From NCBI RefSeq assembly GCF_026262505.1, contig NC_067205.1:9486001-9550000 (forward strand): a stretch of DNA of 64,000 nucleotides, given 5' to 3'. Of the stretch, positions 29,818 to 41,186 are shown piece by piece. Below the pieces are notes generated by a model. That model saw only the letters and a list, made by a program, of their open reading frames with translations, had not been told where the DNA came from and ran no database searches. The DNA is from Trichomonas vaginalis G3 (lineage: Eukaryota; Parabasalia; Trichomonadida; Trichomonadidae). The translations under genes were made by a program, and so were the position numbers. Position 1 is the stretch's first letter; every line of letters starts with the position of its first letter.

Positions 29818-31965
29818 ATGCCCCCATATAGAATGGACAGAAGGTCTGCTAGAATAAAAGCAGAGTTAGAAAGATATGGTTGGAAAGTTTCGAAGAAGTT
29901 TAAATATAGGAAGGGAAAGCCAATAAAAGTCTATGACAAACTGTCTGGTCTTCGCTACGAGATGGACTTAGAAACCGCGCGCGCCAATTATCCAAACAGA
30001 CTCGAGAGGTTAGAAGAAGAACGTCTTATGGACATGCCTTTCGATGTTAGTGAGCCACAGGTTGAAGGACACGACGGCTTTGCCAGATTCTACTGGAAAC
30101 ATGACGAACAATTGCATCCTTTGAGAAGGAAAAAAGGGAAGGGTGAAGACAAACATGCTCCCATGGAAAGAACAAGATATGCATATGAGAAGTATCGTGA
30201 AGTTAGAAGTCAAATTACATCTGGTCGAACCTTTACAGTAAACTTTGACGAAGGAAAGAACAAAGAAGGCTTCATGGGTGTACTTGCTGCAATTCAAGAC
30301 GGAAATAAGAAAGGATACAATCTCAGACTAACCGTAACAGATTTGGACGGTCACATTTACTATGCACATGGCAATGTCACAACAGCCGCACAACTTCTTG
30401 ACGCTTTCAAGACTACAAAGAGAGAACAAATGGTTGACTCCGACTCAGATATTTTGAATGCGATTGAAGGAATTGCAAGTGTCAAGTTCGAATGGTACCA
30501 ACCTAACCCTCAAGCAGTCAGACAACATGCTGGATACTTCCCCTTCAGAAATAAGTCTGACATTGACTTGACAAGGTATGGAATTTACAATTCAATCGAA
30601 ACAATTGTCAATGAACCTTGTATTCTTACATGTCTCAGGAACTCTGGTCTTGTTTCAGAAGAGAAGATGAAGTATCTTGAGTCATGTGTGAAAACAAGGT
30701 ACATGCTCAGAGGTCAATTGTCAAAAATTGCACCGTTGGCAAATGTGAATATCCGAGTCAACATTCCGACTGAGAAAGGTTCTTCACATGACGACTATGT
30801 TGTTGACAAAGACTTACCATGGTTGAAGATTGTAATTGTCCACAACCACTTCATGTTGAACGAAAGTCTTACAAACCCATTGTTCGGAAAAGGCAAGTGC
30901 AACATTGTCAGAGCTGTAAACATTCTTTCGAGAAAGTTTGTTGGAACCGATTCCAGATGACAAGCTGACAGAAACTTTTGTACCAAAAGACGAAACAAAC
31001 TTTTCACTGTTAGCAAGACCAAAAGTTGTTCCAGACAAAGTTATAGCACAAAAGAAGTACACAATTCCACAAGGAGTTGATTGTTCGGATACCAACCTGA
31101 ACCAGAAGAACTTCCAATGAGGTTGCAAGAACTTCAAGATGCTATAAATAAACTTCCATTGAGACATCAATTGACGTCAAATTGTATTGGAGAGCATCTG
31201 AGTTAGGTCAGAAGGTTTTATATGAAACAGGTTGCTTCGACGATGTTTATGAGATAACAGGAAAAGTTTCTCAGAAGATAAGAGACTCACTTGAATTTCC
31301 ACAAACTGGACCAATTGTTGCGACAAGTTCGACTCAAACGAAAAGATATACTATGTCGACCTTAACGCTGCATACATGAGGTTTGTCCATATATATTCCG
31401 ACTGGAATTCCAAACGAAGATGGTGAGTTCCTGGGAAGGAACTATACAGTTGGAAAGTCATACAACAACTTATGATATTAGGAAAGCTTCAAACCCCAAA
31501 CTTGCAATGACACTCAAATTGCTTATGAATTCGACATGGGATATTCCATTAAGAAAACTCAAGAGATGAAGAGTAAACATTATGAGAAGGTCGACAACTT
31601 TGTTGAAAGGTTTTCTCCTTTGTTGTTTTGAAGTACGAATTCACTCAAGGTCAAAGTGGCTTAGTAACCACATTAAAACCTATTGTCGAACATTGGTCTT
31701 AACCTCAGTTCGCAAAGGCAGTCCTTGACAACTACAACAAATTCTTCTCCGAAGTCAAATCCAAAGTGAAGGTTTACTATGAGAACATTGACGCACTCAT
31801 GACGAACGAAGAAGGATACAACAAACTCATTGAAGATGGGTTGGTCGGTGAGAAGATGGGTCAATTCAAATTGGACAAAATTTTCACCGAAGTTCATGTC
31901 CTTCTCCAAGCGTAAGTACTGGGGCATACTTGAAGACGGCACAGAAATAAAACATTGCATGAAAT
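29818..31965 (+). pseudogene. Protein-primed family B DNA polymerase remnant (Polinton 1)
   Basis: pPolB replicates Polintons from protein-capped ends. The first 380 residues are open: a basic start (MPPYRMDRRSARIKAELERY), then GRTFTVNFDEGK, YFPFRNKSDIDLTRYGIYNS and VNEPCILTCLRNSG, matching the N-terminal part of Polinton polymerases. The last 250 bases encode the polymerase end seen also at 50443-50751. The stretch is far too short for a full polymerase (usually above 1000 residues), and contains several breaks. It is a fossil that cannot make an enzyme. Confidence 0.75.
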
Positions 31966-32449
31966 AAAAAATTTTTATTCGAATTTGAATTAAAATGTGG
32001 GAATTCTTGGAACGCGGAAAGGCTTATTTACTTGAGGAACAGGTAAAGGTGGTGGAGGTGGAGGTGGTGGAACCAGTCCATTTTATATTCCTTCCTAGGT
32101 AATTTCCGTTTAATTTCATGGTCGCCCTCGGAGTCTTTGAATCGGACAGGTCGAGTTACACCATTCTTGGTCTCAAACTCATATATAACCTGTTTGTCTG
32201 TATTTTCGTCGACTATGGCACGAGACACGAACATTGACCAAACGGACAAAAAGTGTCATTTCAGTATGGTCACGCAGCAATCGCATTCGAGCACTTCGAA
32301 GAAGCCTTACGTTCCAAGGGAGAGGGTGTCTGGTGCAAGGCAGAGGTCATGAGACTCTACGAGCAGATACATCCTCAATGCCTGGGAGGACAAATCGTCC
32401 TTGGATTGGCAATTCTACCAACTCCTCTGGGGACGATCCTTACGCCAAC
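31966..32449 (-). pseudogene. Unplaced fragments with a polyproline tract (Polinton 1)
   Basis: A minus-strand frame around 32028-32249 reads MFVSRAIVDENTDKQVIYEF and RPVRFKDSEGDHEIKRKL; next to it another frame holds a run of about eight prolines and NKPFRVPRIPT. A plus-strand frame at 32253-32460 (FQYGHAAIAFEHFEEALRSK) is unlike anything else here. The stretch is GC-richer than its surroundings and has no counterpart in Polinton 2. In copy 2 this interval instead holds the accessory block and ATPase. Origin unknown. Confidence 0.4.
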
Positions 32450-32829
32450 TCTCTTTAGAGCAAACACTGGCTTAGACTCTAAAATCTTTTTACCCAATTT
32501 ACCTTGAACTTCAACTATCTTAGACTCAAATATTCATAGTCGTCTGCTTTCTTTGGTTCATAAGTATAACAAGTTTGTATGCTTTGCCTTCTTTAAGGTT
32601 TGAAAACCTTCTGTCAAAATTTTCTTTGACTGCTAACAAACCTTCTATGTCTAAGTCTTCAAATTTCGCACCATTTTTAGTCCAATAGCAACTTAACTGG
32701 TTCGATGTTCCAAACTTTGTCAAATGTAGACTTTTCAAAATGGTAGAAGTAAACATTCAAATAAGCGAATGGGTCTAGTTCTTCTTTGACTTCTGTCATG
32801 TACTTGTTGACTGAAATATATTTCGTCAT
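32450..32829 (-). pseudogene. Remnant of the 139-aa Polinton protein (Polinton 1)
   Basis: Matches most of the 57866-58285 gene of copy 2 (KFEDLDIEGLLAVKENFDRR, FSNLKEGKAYKLV). It lies just downstream of the helicase gene on the same strand. Interrupted by a few breaks. Function unknown. Confidence 0.6.
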
Positions 32830-32867
32830 CTTTTCTATCGGATAAAAAAATATTTTTTTTAAAATTT

Positions 32868-34097
32868 ACTCAGAAAAATTTTCTTTGTATATACACCATT
32901 CTGAACATCTAAAAGACTTTTGACATTTGCCAGAATGTTCGTTTAGAAGCTGCCATATAACCATACTCTTGACAATACTGTTTATATGAATCGTACAATG
33001 ACCTTTCATCTAAACACTCAAAGTTAGTCTCATCTATAAACAGTTCATATACTCTTGTTTGCTTCTAACAACGTTTGTCTCTCTTCGTATGTGGAATTTG
33101 TCTTGGATTGAAGTTAGAAATATCTAATGTCATGAAATATGAGAACAAGTGGTTGTAAAAGTTAGGTGTCAAAGTTTCTGCTAAGTCGTCAAAATATTCT
33201 GTATCTTGCATATGAGAAATCTGACGTTCTGACAACTACATATCTTCTGTTCAGAACTTTCTAACTTCATCGGGAACAACATTGTTTGAAACCATGACGA
33301 AGTTTGCAACATTTTCACAAACTCTTTGGTCTCTATACTTTCTTTCAACAACTCCAACTTTGTCTGTTATAAGACTCTTCAAAGCATCTGAGTTTAAAAC
33401 CTTTGTTGTATCTATACTTTGAAGTTCGTTACATACTATAAGTTTCATATTCTCTATTGAAGAGTTAAATTTACCGCAGATGTTTTTCTAAGTTTGTCAT
33501 ATATTAGGGTTCGAATAGCCTTCTAACAGTTTGCACAAAATATCTGTAAAGAAAGTGTTCTTACCTGTTCCTTGTTTTCCAATTATGATGAGAGCAGTTT
33601 CATTTTAGCACTTGGATGTTGTAAGATGTTTGCAACCAACATAAGATATACTCATAGACTCTTTCGTTTCCATTGCATATAATTTCTTTGACATGGTCTA
33701 ACCAAGCTTCTATAACATTTTCTTTCCATTCTACTTGTTCGTATTTATATCCAGTGAAGATAGAATAGAAGTTTGGAGATGGTGTATAGAACTTTATACC
33801 ACGAACTGAAAATCTTCTAACTTTGACAATAAGATATCCCAAGCATCTAACATCTTCATACCAACTTGTACGACTTTTATTTTCTTAAGTTTCTGTCTAC
33901 ATTCTTGTTCTGAAACTATGGTTGTTCTTGGTTTGTTAAAGACAACATCCCATTCTTTCATGACATAACATTCTGGGCAGAGTCGACATAAATGACTAAA
34001 CGTTTCAAATTCTCGACTGCTTTTTATAGTCTCTAAATGGACACATATTTCTGAACGCTTGGAAGTCATAAAAATCTGAAACGTCTATTCTGTACAT
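32868..34097 (-). pseudogene. SF3 (D5-like) helicase, interrupted (Polinton 1)
   Basis: Replicative helicase of the virus-like element. Recognised from the Walker A region (IGKQGTGKN), the Walker B region (MKLIVCNELQSI), motif C-like VCENVANFVMVSNN, and the C-terminal part shared with poxvirus D5-like SF3 helicases. It corresponds to 58321-59551 in copy 2. Several breaks in this copy. Confidence 0.7.
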
Positions 34098-34125
34098 TTT
34101 TATAAAAATAAAAAAAATATTTTTT

Positions 34126-34921
34126 TTATTCTTGACTTTGTTGTTCCATTTGTTGCATTTGTTGTTCTTGAGCTATTTGTGTTGAAGTTGTTCTTGTAAT
34201 ACAATACTTTCACCAGTTGCATCTTCCAATTCGAAACTTTCTGCCGTCATTGACAAATACATAGGACATAAAAGTTTTACAGGAACAAAGTTTGCGTCAA
34301 CTAAGGTTAAGTTTATGTTTGCTAAAGTGTTTGAGTTTACTAAAGCTGAAAACTCTGCATTCGAATGAACAATAGGCAAACCAGCAGAGAATGTGTTGTT
34401 TATACGCATGAGTATCTTTTGGTCATAGTAGTTTCTGTCGACATTCGAATAGCACTTTGAACCTAAGTTGAAACAATATATAAAATAGGTGTACTTAAGT
34501 CAATGGAACAGACAAACCTTGTATGACACCTTTTCCTGTTATAGGAAACTGTTGGTAGTAAAAACCAGATATAAGTTTTGTATTATAGCTCATATCGTTT
34601 ATACTAAACTCAGTCGGACATCCAAACATAATGAAACCTGCTCTAGTTGCAGCACATGTTACATCCGTCCTTAAAGTATTAAATAAGTCAACAAAACCTG
34701 TTGGTGGTATATCTGAGTAAGTATCTTCAAAGAAGTATTTTTTACCATTCACAACAACAAAGTCTTCTGGTGTCAAAAGAGCAAAACAGGCTTTAGTCGT
34801 CATCGTGTTTAAGGTCAGTTTACAATATCGTCCTTGAGGACTTTGTAAGTTTGTTGTTATAGAATTATATGACTCAGGGTTTTTAGTCGTAATAGTATAA
34901 ACCACTATGTCTTTCTGCCAT
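34126..34921 (-). pseudogene. Minor capsid (penton-like) candidate, interrupted (Polinton 1)
   Basis: A roughly 265-residue beta-rich protein: VVYTITTKNPESYNSITTNL, CKLTLNTMTTKACFALLTPE, YYQQFPITGKGVIQG, ANINLTLVDANFVPVKLL. No membrane segment; a Gln-rich tail ends it. Polintons carry a single jelly-roll minor capsid protein close to the major capsid gene, and this is the best candidate by size, strand pattern and position. About two breaks here. The jelly-roll call is inference, not shown by a motif. Confidence 0.55.
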
Positions 34922-34927
34922 TTTTAC

Positions 34928-35509
34928 TTAGCAAGTAAATTTTAATGAAATGTTGTGGTCGTCAAATATTTTTATGACGTCTGGGAAACTATATTTTAAG
35001 TTCAACGTTTCACCTCCTTTCATAACGTATATCTTGTCAATGACATTGTATGAAACACCACAGCAAGCAATGTCGGGTTCTATTTCTTTGATGTTTATAT
35101 CGTCTGCCTCTGTCAAAAGTTTCAATAGTTCTTTCAAAATTTCATGAGGTGCAATGACATATGAGTTCACTTTTACAGGGTTGTGTTCGACCAAGTTTAA
35201 CATTATACCCAAAGCCTGACAAATTTCTCCTGAGTTTTTAAGTTTGTCTTTAAGTTGTTGGTAGTCGTTTCGAATATCTGCAACAGAACTTAAGTCTCTG
35301 CTAACTTCAGGGTATGTTGGTTGTTCTTTTACAGGAACTATTGTTATACCATCTTCGTCTTCGTATGGTTTCCCCACTTCAACATCTCTTTCTTTGACAT
35401 TGACAACAACACTTTGACTGTTTGTTTGAGTTGGTGAATTTAACTTCACATCTGCCATCGCCATTAAACCTTTTGAAACACTTACGCTTCTATTTTTCGG
35501 AAATGACAT
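34928..35509 (-). CDS. Hypothetical Polinton protein, 193 aa (Polinton 1)
   Basis: ATG 35509 (MSFPKNRSVSVSKGLMAMAD) is chosen because the divergent gene starts 18 bp away and the same distance is kept in copy 2; the frame continues upstream only by chance. Middle contains VVVNVKERDVEVGKPYEDED and GITIVPVKEQPTYPEVSRDL; the C-terminus is a mixed helix/strand domain with IEPDIACCGVSYNVIDKIYV. Preserved in both copies. Between capsid genes; perhaps a capsid-assembly or core protein. Unknown. Confidence 0.65.
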   Translation of the reverse strand: MSFPKNRSVSVSKGLMAMADVKLNSPTQTNSQSVVVNVKERDVEVGKPYEDEDGITIVPVKEQPTYPEVSRDLSSVADIRNDYQQLKDKLKNSGEICQALGIMLNLVEHNPVKVNSYVIAPHEILKELLKLLTEADDINIKEIEPDIACCGVSYNVIDKIYVMKGGETLNLKYSFPDVIKIFDDHNISLKFTC

Positions 35510-35527
35510 TTTACTTAGAATAAAAAG
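35510..35527. promoter_or_regulatory. 18-bp divergent promoter, 193-aa / 139-aa genes
   Basis: The gap TTTACTTAGAATAAAAAG lies between two divergent ATGs, similar to the gap at 25567-25584 (AGAATAAAA shared). Confidence 0.55.
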
Positions 35528-35950
35528 ATGGACGTATTTGAGTATCTCTTCGAATTGAAGCAGAACAAAGTTTACACACACAAACAATACAAGTTCATTG
35601 ACAGAGTAGTTCTTTATACAAACAATGGAAAATGTTATAGAATAGCAGTCTTTGCTGAACCAAAAATTTTTCATAAGCAAAGAAAGTTGGTATAACCGAG
35701 ATGGTGAAAGTTCTTGAAGCAGACAAAAATATAACAACAAAACTGACCGATATTTCTAAAGGAAAGTTTTTTAATACAATACTATGTCAAAACTGGCGTA
35801 CTGTCAATATTTGACGGAGAGAAGTCAGTTCAAGAACAACTTACTGACCTGCTGCCAAAATCTGCTCGATGGAAGCTGTCGTTATTACCAATCTGAGGAG
35901 CCCCAGCAGGTTTCATCGAACGAATCTTCAAAAGAGCATCTTCCGTGAAA
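35528..35950 (+). pseudogene. 139-aa plus-strand Polinton protein, interrupted (Polinton 1)
   Basis: Begins MDVFEYLFELKQNKVYTHK. It corresponds to the whole gene at 61236-61655 in copy 2. Its 3' end overlaps the 3' end of the major capsid gene on the other strand. About two breaks. Unknown function. Confidence 0.55.
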
Positions 35951-37445
35951 AGTGCTATTGGTTTTGTAAACTTCTTTGCTTTCAATTCATTTGGACCGTC
36001 TCTGTCACCAGTATATTGTATTTGAACTGTACCAACAGTTGAAATACCACCCATAAAGTCTTCTGAGTCAGCAAATGGAATGCCAAGCCAAAAGTTTGAA
36101 CGTCTCCATTTGTATATTGAGTTTTTTGACCTCCTGTATGAGTCCATACTTTCACATATGGCATAATAGAACTTTGCATTTCAGGGTTAATGGTTGTTGT
36201 GAAATTGTTGTTAAAGTTCATAGCATCTAATGTCAAGTTGTATGACCTCATATCCTCAACTGTAGAATATTCTTCTCTTGGATAATATTTGCCATCTATG
36301 TTTATATGATATTTAATACCAGGGTTGTAGAAACAAGAATAGTCATTTATAGTTCGTCTGAACAGTACAAACATAGTATCTGCATGTTTCATTGCAGTTG
36401 TTAAGGCAATATCTGTTCTTGCACCTGGTTCAGCACTTTGGTTTCCAACTTCACCTGCAAAGTCTTTGACAGATATTTGGTGTATAGGGAACATAAGTGG
36501 AACTGCAATATATTTGGCAGCTAAAGCATTTGAAATATCTGGGTCCAACATATAGACTGCAAGTCTGCTTTCTATTCTCTTGCATTCAAACTTTTCGCAT
36601 GTGAACTTAACTGGGTCCCAAGCAGTTCCAGCAGCATTGAAGTAGTAGTTTACTTCAGTGTTGAGGTTTGAGAAACCAAAGTCTAAGTCAACTTTGTCTT
36701 TGCAAAAGTCACAGAACTTGGCTCCACCAGTTCCAGCTACAGTAAGAGTGAATGGGTCTTGTGTTGGTGCAATGACTAAGTTATTTTTGCTTGGAGTAAG
36801 TTCGATAGAAATTTTTCCTGCCCAGTTTGGCAAGTATCTTAAAAACCTGAAGATGAGGAAAGATGACAAAGGAACTCTAAGTTTCAATTTTACTTTGGTT
36901 ACTGCTGCTGCAGTTTGTCCAGAAAGGTCAACATAAACTCCTGGAACGTTAGGGTCAAGTCTTCTTATTTTCTCAATAGTTGCATACTGGTCTGTTTGTT
37001 CTCTAGCTTGTGGTTGTACTGAGTTTCTCAAAGCGAACCATTCATAGTTTGCCCATGTTACTGTTTGAACTAAGTCAGAGTTAGAATATATCTTATATCC
37101 CATGAAAACTTCTGGAGCATATTGGTATCCGACATAGAAAATTCCATTGCAACCTTTCTTGTCAGACAACTTGGCAGAAGGTTTTATTTCAATGTCTTGT
37201 TCCACGTATAAGAAAGAGTTGTCAATAGAAATTATATGAAACCTGTCGCAAGCAATATCTACTGTTGTTGAAGAACCTTCTCCAAACTCACCTACGTTTC
37301 CATAAGAAACAGCAGTTGTATATTCGTAAGTTCCAGGAACTATTTCTGACCTTCTAATGGCATTGTCGCATTCGTTATACCATTCGGAAACATTTCCATT
37401 CATAGCATCCAAAACTGTTGGCGTTATATTCTGAGCGGCGTACAT
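35841..37445 (-). pseudogene. Major capsid protein, double jelly-roll, interrupted (Polinton 1)
   Basis: A protein of about 530 residues starting MYAAQNITPTVLDAMNGNVS. Visible capsid traits: long beta-strand pairs such as FHIISIDNSFLYVEQDIEIK, VTKVKLKLRVPLSSFLIFRF, and in the second half SRLAVYMLDPDISNAL and YIAVPLMFPIHQISVKDF. The N-terminal pattern and size match Polinton/adintovirus-type double jelly-roll capsid proteins, which form pseudo-hexameric capsomers. It has about one break near one end in this copy. Neighbours on the same strand (162-aa and 923-aa genes) are likely virion genes as well. Confidence 0.8.
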
Positions 37446-37477
37446 TTCATATGAGTAAAAATATAGAATAGTTGGAT

Positions 37478-37966
37478 TTATATGTCATAATAGAACCCAC
37501 GTGGACCAAGCTTTACTTTCTTCCTGACTGAGTTTTTAACTCTTCTTTTTCCTTCATTGCCCTCTGCTTGAAGTTGTTGCATCTTTGCATTATGTTCATC
37601 TAGTATGTTGCAAATTTCCCATGTCCTTTTTGCCTTTTGGCTCTGGTCGCCCATCTCAGGTAACCTATATCCTAGAAAGAGTTTGTCATAGTCTGTATTT
37701 GAGTCTTCGCGTATTGTTTGCATGACTCTTTCCTGAGTTTCCGGTTCAAGCTCTTCAAACAGTGCCTGTCCATATGGAATATGCTCGTTTCCAAATATAT
37801 GTTTTTGTAGCCATTCTGGTTTTCTTTCCATGTTACCAACTATATCTTTTGTGAATGGGAAAGCTTCTACCCAATCTTTCAGTCTTGCGTCGTTTATTTC
37901 TGTAGTTGGTTTTATTTTGTCAAGGAACATGTTTTTCAATACTAACATTTCATTGGTACTGTCCAT
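37478..37966 (-). CDS. Hypothetical Polinton protein, 162 aa (Polinton 1)
   Basis: Starts MDSTNEMLVLKNMFLDKIKP. Mostly helical, with FPFTKDIVGNMERKPEWLQK, GQALFEELEPETQERVMQTI and a strongly basic tail (KRRVKNSVRKKVKLGPRGFYYDI in parts). It overlaps the end of the 923-aa gene by about 25 bases and lies 32 bases upstream of the capsid gene, so the three form a tightly packed cluster. The basic tail suggests DNA or capsid contact. Family not recognised. Confidence 0.65.
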   Translation of the reverse strand: MDSTNEMLVLKNMFLDKIKPTTEINDARLKDWVEAFPFTKDIVGNMERKPEWLQKHIFGNEHIPYGQALFEELEPETQERVMQTIREDSNTDYDKLFLGYRLPEMGDQSQKAKRTWEICNILDEHNAKMQQLQAEGNEGKRRVKNSVRKKVKLGPRGFYYDI

Positions 37967-40713
37967 TTGAGTTTTCTTAAATATTCATCCCTTCTCGGTT
38001 CATTGTCTGCAAAGTAAGTTTTTATGACATTTTGTAAACTTTCGTTTGCAAGGTCATGTACAATAGGTTCTCTTCCTTCTCCCTCCCTAACTTTCTTTCT
38101 AAACTCTTCACCAAATATACCATCTCTATGGTTCTGTGTAGTTCTTTGAGATAAATGTTTTAGAACGTCAGGTGTTATATTTCCATCAGCCATGTTCATT
38201 TCATACTGGTCCAAAATATCTGCATGTTTCATATCTTTCAATGGCATTAAAGCCGCGCTGAAAATACCAGCTATATCTGGTTCACCATTCACTTCCATTG
38301 CGTCTACAACTTCTTGGAATTGAGGTTGTAAGTTTATGAACCACCTATCCGGGTTAGCTTTATGACCCCATCTCATTGTAGTTCCATCGTCTGCAGAAAC
38401 AAAAGTAGGTTTGTTTCCATCTTGGCTAGGTTCTGAATGAACTTTAAACAATGTTTCATTTCTATATGTTTTCTTGAAATTTAACCTTTTATCTTCACCG
38501 AGTTCATCCGAAGATTGAACGTTAAATGCTCGTAAGTAAAAAGGGTTGTTGTATTTGTGTACATTTTCTTTCAGTACTTCCATTCTATGCTGAATATTTT
38601 CATCTGGTGTTGGAGTCTTTTGTATGTCGGCAAACATTTTTCGATATTCTTCTACTATGTCAGCCGAATTTTTTTTAGACTCTTGGAAATATTCCATATT
38701 CTCCGCATACTCTTGTTGAGGGTCAAGATTTTTCGGCTGTTCCAAATCTTCATCTAGTTCTGTGAAGTTAGTTTCCAAAGGAGTGACTTGTTCGTTTCCT
38801 TCAGGCTCTTCTAGCTGTTGTTGCTGAACTATTTCTTCCATGTCTGGTTGTATCTGAACTAGTTCTTCCTGTGGAGTTTCTTGTACCTCATCTGCTGGCA
38901 TTTCATATATTCCGAGACCGTTTTCAACAAGTTCCCTTTCTAAGTCATCCGGACTCATAAACCTTTCTTCTTTCGTTCCGTCTCTATTTTTTACGCGTTT
39001 CATGAAGAGAGTTAAATTGTCATTTAGCTCTGACATCAAATATCTCGGAGTAAATTCGTTCATGTCATTTGGATGATATGCTATTAAATCATATCCCTTA
39101 GCGAGCTTGTATTTTCCAGGTTTGAAATTATATCCCCTTTGGTGCAGAGCCATAAAGCTAAATAGGTTCGGGTCAGTATTTCCTTCCTTGAACTTTCTAA
39201 TAGCTTCTTTATATCTGTCACTAAAGTCAATAGTAGCTGGGTAACCATAGTCTTCTTTAAGCATTTTTAAGAAATCTTGGTTTCCTTGTTCTCTACTTCT
39301 TTTATGTCCTTGCTCTGTTTGTTTTTGTTGTTGTGCTGGGTTTTGAACTGTTGGTTGCTGTGCTGGTTGTGGAGGTGGTTGTTGTGCTGGTTGTTGTTGT
39401 GGTGCAGTGTTTTGAACTGTTGGTTGTTGTGTTGGTTGTTGTGTTGGTTTTGGTGCATGCCTGTGTCTATGTCCATGTGACGATGTAAGTGTGTTAGGTA
39501 GTCCTGGTGCAGGTGCTTCTCTTGGAGGGTTTGGTGGTATATAAATTCCACCAGCTGGCACATATGTTCCATCTGCAGCGTAATGTCCTACCTGACTTTT
39601 CGTTCTTAAGAAAGCATTTACTAGGTCTGTTTTGGTCTGTTGTAACTCTTTTTCTTGACTTTTCACAACAGTTGCTCTAACGGCGTCATAGGCACTTTGA
39701 ACTGCCTGTCTCGTTGCTGCATCTGTTATTTTCGTCATATTTTGTGCTACTTCTTTTAACTCTTTGTCGAAACCTTCAGACTTCAGTTTCTTTCCAGATG
39801 AGAAGTCGTTCACTTGTTTCACCTTACTATGAAGAGCTTCGAAGGCGTTCTTAAAGTCAGCATTTGTTAAAGCTTCATTTGAACTGTCTTCATCCGCTTG
39901 TATTTTTGTCCTTATTGACCCTATAAGCTGGGCTGCTTTAGCGTTGGCTTGGGCATCTAACCAGTCATTGTTAGCTTTTATATATTCTGAGCTTTTCATT
40001 GCCTTTTGCATAGCCGCGTCGTTATTTTTACTTTCTTGTGCTAAGTTTTCATACTGTACGGTTTGGTTTTGCAACTGTAAAAGTTTTTCTGCCTTTACAT
40101 TTGCTTCAACTTCCTTTTTATACTCATCGCTATCCATATATGTCTTCAGGGCTTTTTGTTTTATCTCTTCATCTTTCAGTACTTTATATCGAGTAGTATG
40201 GTTTTTCAAATTTACAACATCTTGTTCCATTTTTGCTACTTCTGCTGCTTTTTCTGACACTTTTTTCGCATATTCCTCTGTACTTAGTTCTTTCAGTTGT
40301 TCTTCTTTCTTCTTTTTCTCTACGTTTAACTCATTGAGTTTCTTTGTGTGTCTGTCATATTCTAGTTTCTTTTCGTTTTCACTTATTTGCTTCTGTATGT
40401 CTATGTTTGACTTTTTGACATCTGTTATTTGATTTTTGAGTGAACTTAAATTCATTTGACTTTGAGGGTTATAGGCTGTTCCGTCTGCAGCTCCACCATA
40501 GCCTGCCATTTTCGCTAAAAGTGCCGCTCTTAAACCTCCACTCTGTGCACCAACAACTCGGTTTAAAAGCATAGGATTGCTTGACATTTGTTGCAACATA
40601 GTGGGGTCATTCATAATTTGTTGTTGCAACTGTTGTTGTGGTGTCAGTTTTACTATTGGATGTTTCAATGCTCTCTTCCTCTTACGTATATTCTTACGTA
40701 GCTTACGTGGCAT
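37942..40713 (-). CDS. Large Polinton protein, 923 aa, coiled coil plus Pro/Gln tract (Polinton 1)
   Basis: Not recognised. Residues 1-20 are highly basic (MPRKLRKNIRKRKRALKHP). Residues 90-390 are charged helix with long coiled-coil segments (EKKLEYDRHTKKLNELNVEK, EEYAKKVSEKAAEVAKMEQD). Residues about 400-490 are Pro/Gln/His-rich repeats (PTQQPTQQPTVQ and relatives). The rest is a globular acidic part ending FADNEPRRDEYLRKLKWTV. Whole in this copy. Its position beside the capsid cluster and its make-up suggest a packaged core or scaffold protein. No protease motif was found. Confidence 0.65.
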   Translation of the reverse strand: MPRKLRKNIRKRKRALKHPIVKLTPQQQLQQQIMNDPTMLQQMSSNPMLLNRVVGAQSGGLRAALLAKMAGYGGAADGTAYNPQSQMNLSSLKNQITDVKKSNIDIQKQISENEKKLEYDRHTKKLNELNVEKKKKEEQLKELSTEEYAKKVSEKAAEVAKMEQDVVNLKNHTTRYKVLKDEEIKQKALKTYMDSDEYKKEVEANVKAEKLLQLQNQTVQYENLAQESKNNDAAMQKAMKSSEYIKANNDWLDAQANAKAAQLIGSIRTKIQADEDSSNEALTNADFKNAFEALHSKVKQVNDFSSGKKLKSEGFDKELKEVAQNMTKITDAATRQAVQSAYDAVRATVVKSQEKELQQTKTDLVNAFLRTKSQVGHYAADGTYVPAGGIYIPPNPPREAPAPGLPNTLTSSHGHRHRHAPKPTQQPTQQPTVQNTAPQQQPAQQPPPQPAQQPTVQNPAQQQKQTEQGHKRSREQGNQDFLKMLKEDYGYPATIDFSDRYKEAIRKFKEGNTDPNLFSFMALHQRGYNFKPGKYKLAKGYDLIAYHPNDMNEFTPRYLMSELNDNLTLFMKRVKNRDGTKEERFMSPDDLERELVENGLGIYEMPADEVQETPQEELVQIQPDMEEIVQQQQLEEPEGNEQVTPLETNFTELDEDLEQPKNLDPQQEYAENMEYFQESKKNSADIVEEYRKMFADIQKTPTPDENIQHRMEVLKENVHKYNNPFYLRAFNVQSSDELGEDKRLNFKKTYRNETLFKVHSEPSQDGNKPTFVSADDGTTMRWGHKANPDRWFINLQPQFQEVVDAMEVNGEPDIAGIFSAALMPLKDMKHADILDQYEMNMADGNITPDVLKHLSQRTTQNHRDGIFGEEFRKKVREGEGREPIVHDLANESLQNVIKTYFADNEPRRDEYLRKLKWTVPMKC

Positions 40714-41186
40714 TTTAAGTGAAGTTAAAAAGCGGTTTTTGACAGATGTTTATATGACACTTTTTGTTCAGCTCAAAAAACTACTCGGTCAAAGTGTTGT
40801 CAGTTTTGTAAAATAACCGTCTTATCTCATTCTATAAGGGGGAAAAGGCTTCTCAAAGTATACTTCCTTGGAACGCCTGTAACTTTTCCTGTAGCGACGA
40901 TAGACCCTTACTTGTCCGGACAAAGTTATACTATTTTGAGTGCTCTACAAAAAAGTCAACGGCGACGACTCTCAAAAACCGTTGTGTAAAAAGTTTTACC
41001 GTTGGACAAAAAAGTATATATAGAAAACAAAAAACGTTTATAGTTCATTCAATATTTGAGATGGAACGGTTTTCCAACGGTAACTATTAAATAAAATAAA
41101 AAAATAGAGGGGGTCTCCGTTGACGAAAACGGTTTATTTTAAACTTTTCTATGAGTAGTCCGAAAAAAACAGTTTATTTTTGTCTA
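40714..41186. promoter_or_regulatory. Non-coding right arm with CCGTT motif repeats (Polinton 1)
   Basis: About 470 bases without an open frame, between divergent genes. It is GC-richer than host spacers and contains at least six CCGTT/AACGG copies: near 40979, 41001, 41066, 41078, 41118 and 41129, some as inverted pairs (AACGGTTTTCCAACGGT). A TATA-like AAGTATATATAGAAAAC lies near 41025. It probably holds promoters for both genes and perhaps a replication or packaging signal. This is inference. Confidence 0.45.

Noticed and set aside
39267-39572. Frame rich in His, Asn and Gln within the 923-aa gene
   Set aside because: Out-of-frame reading of the Pro/Gln tract.
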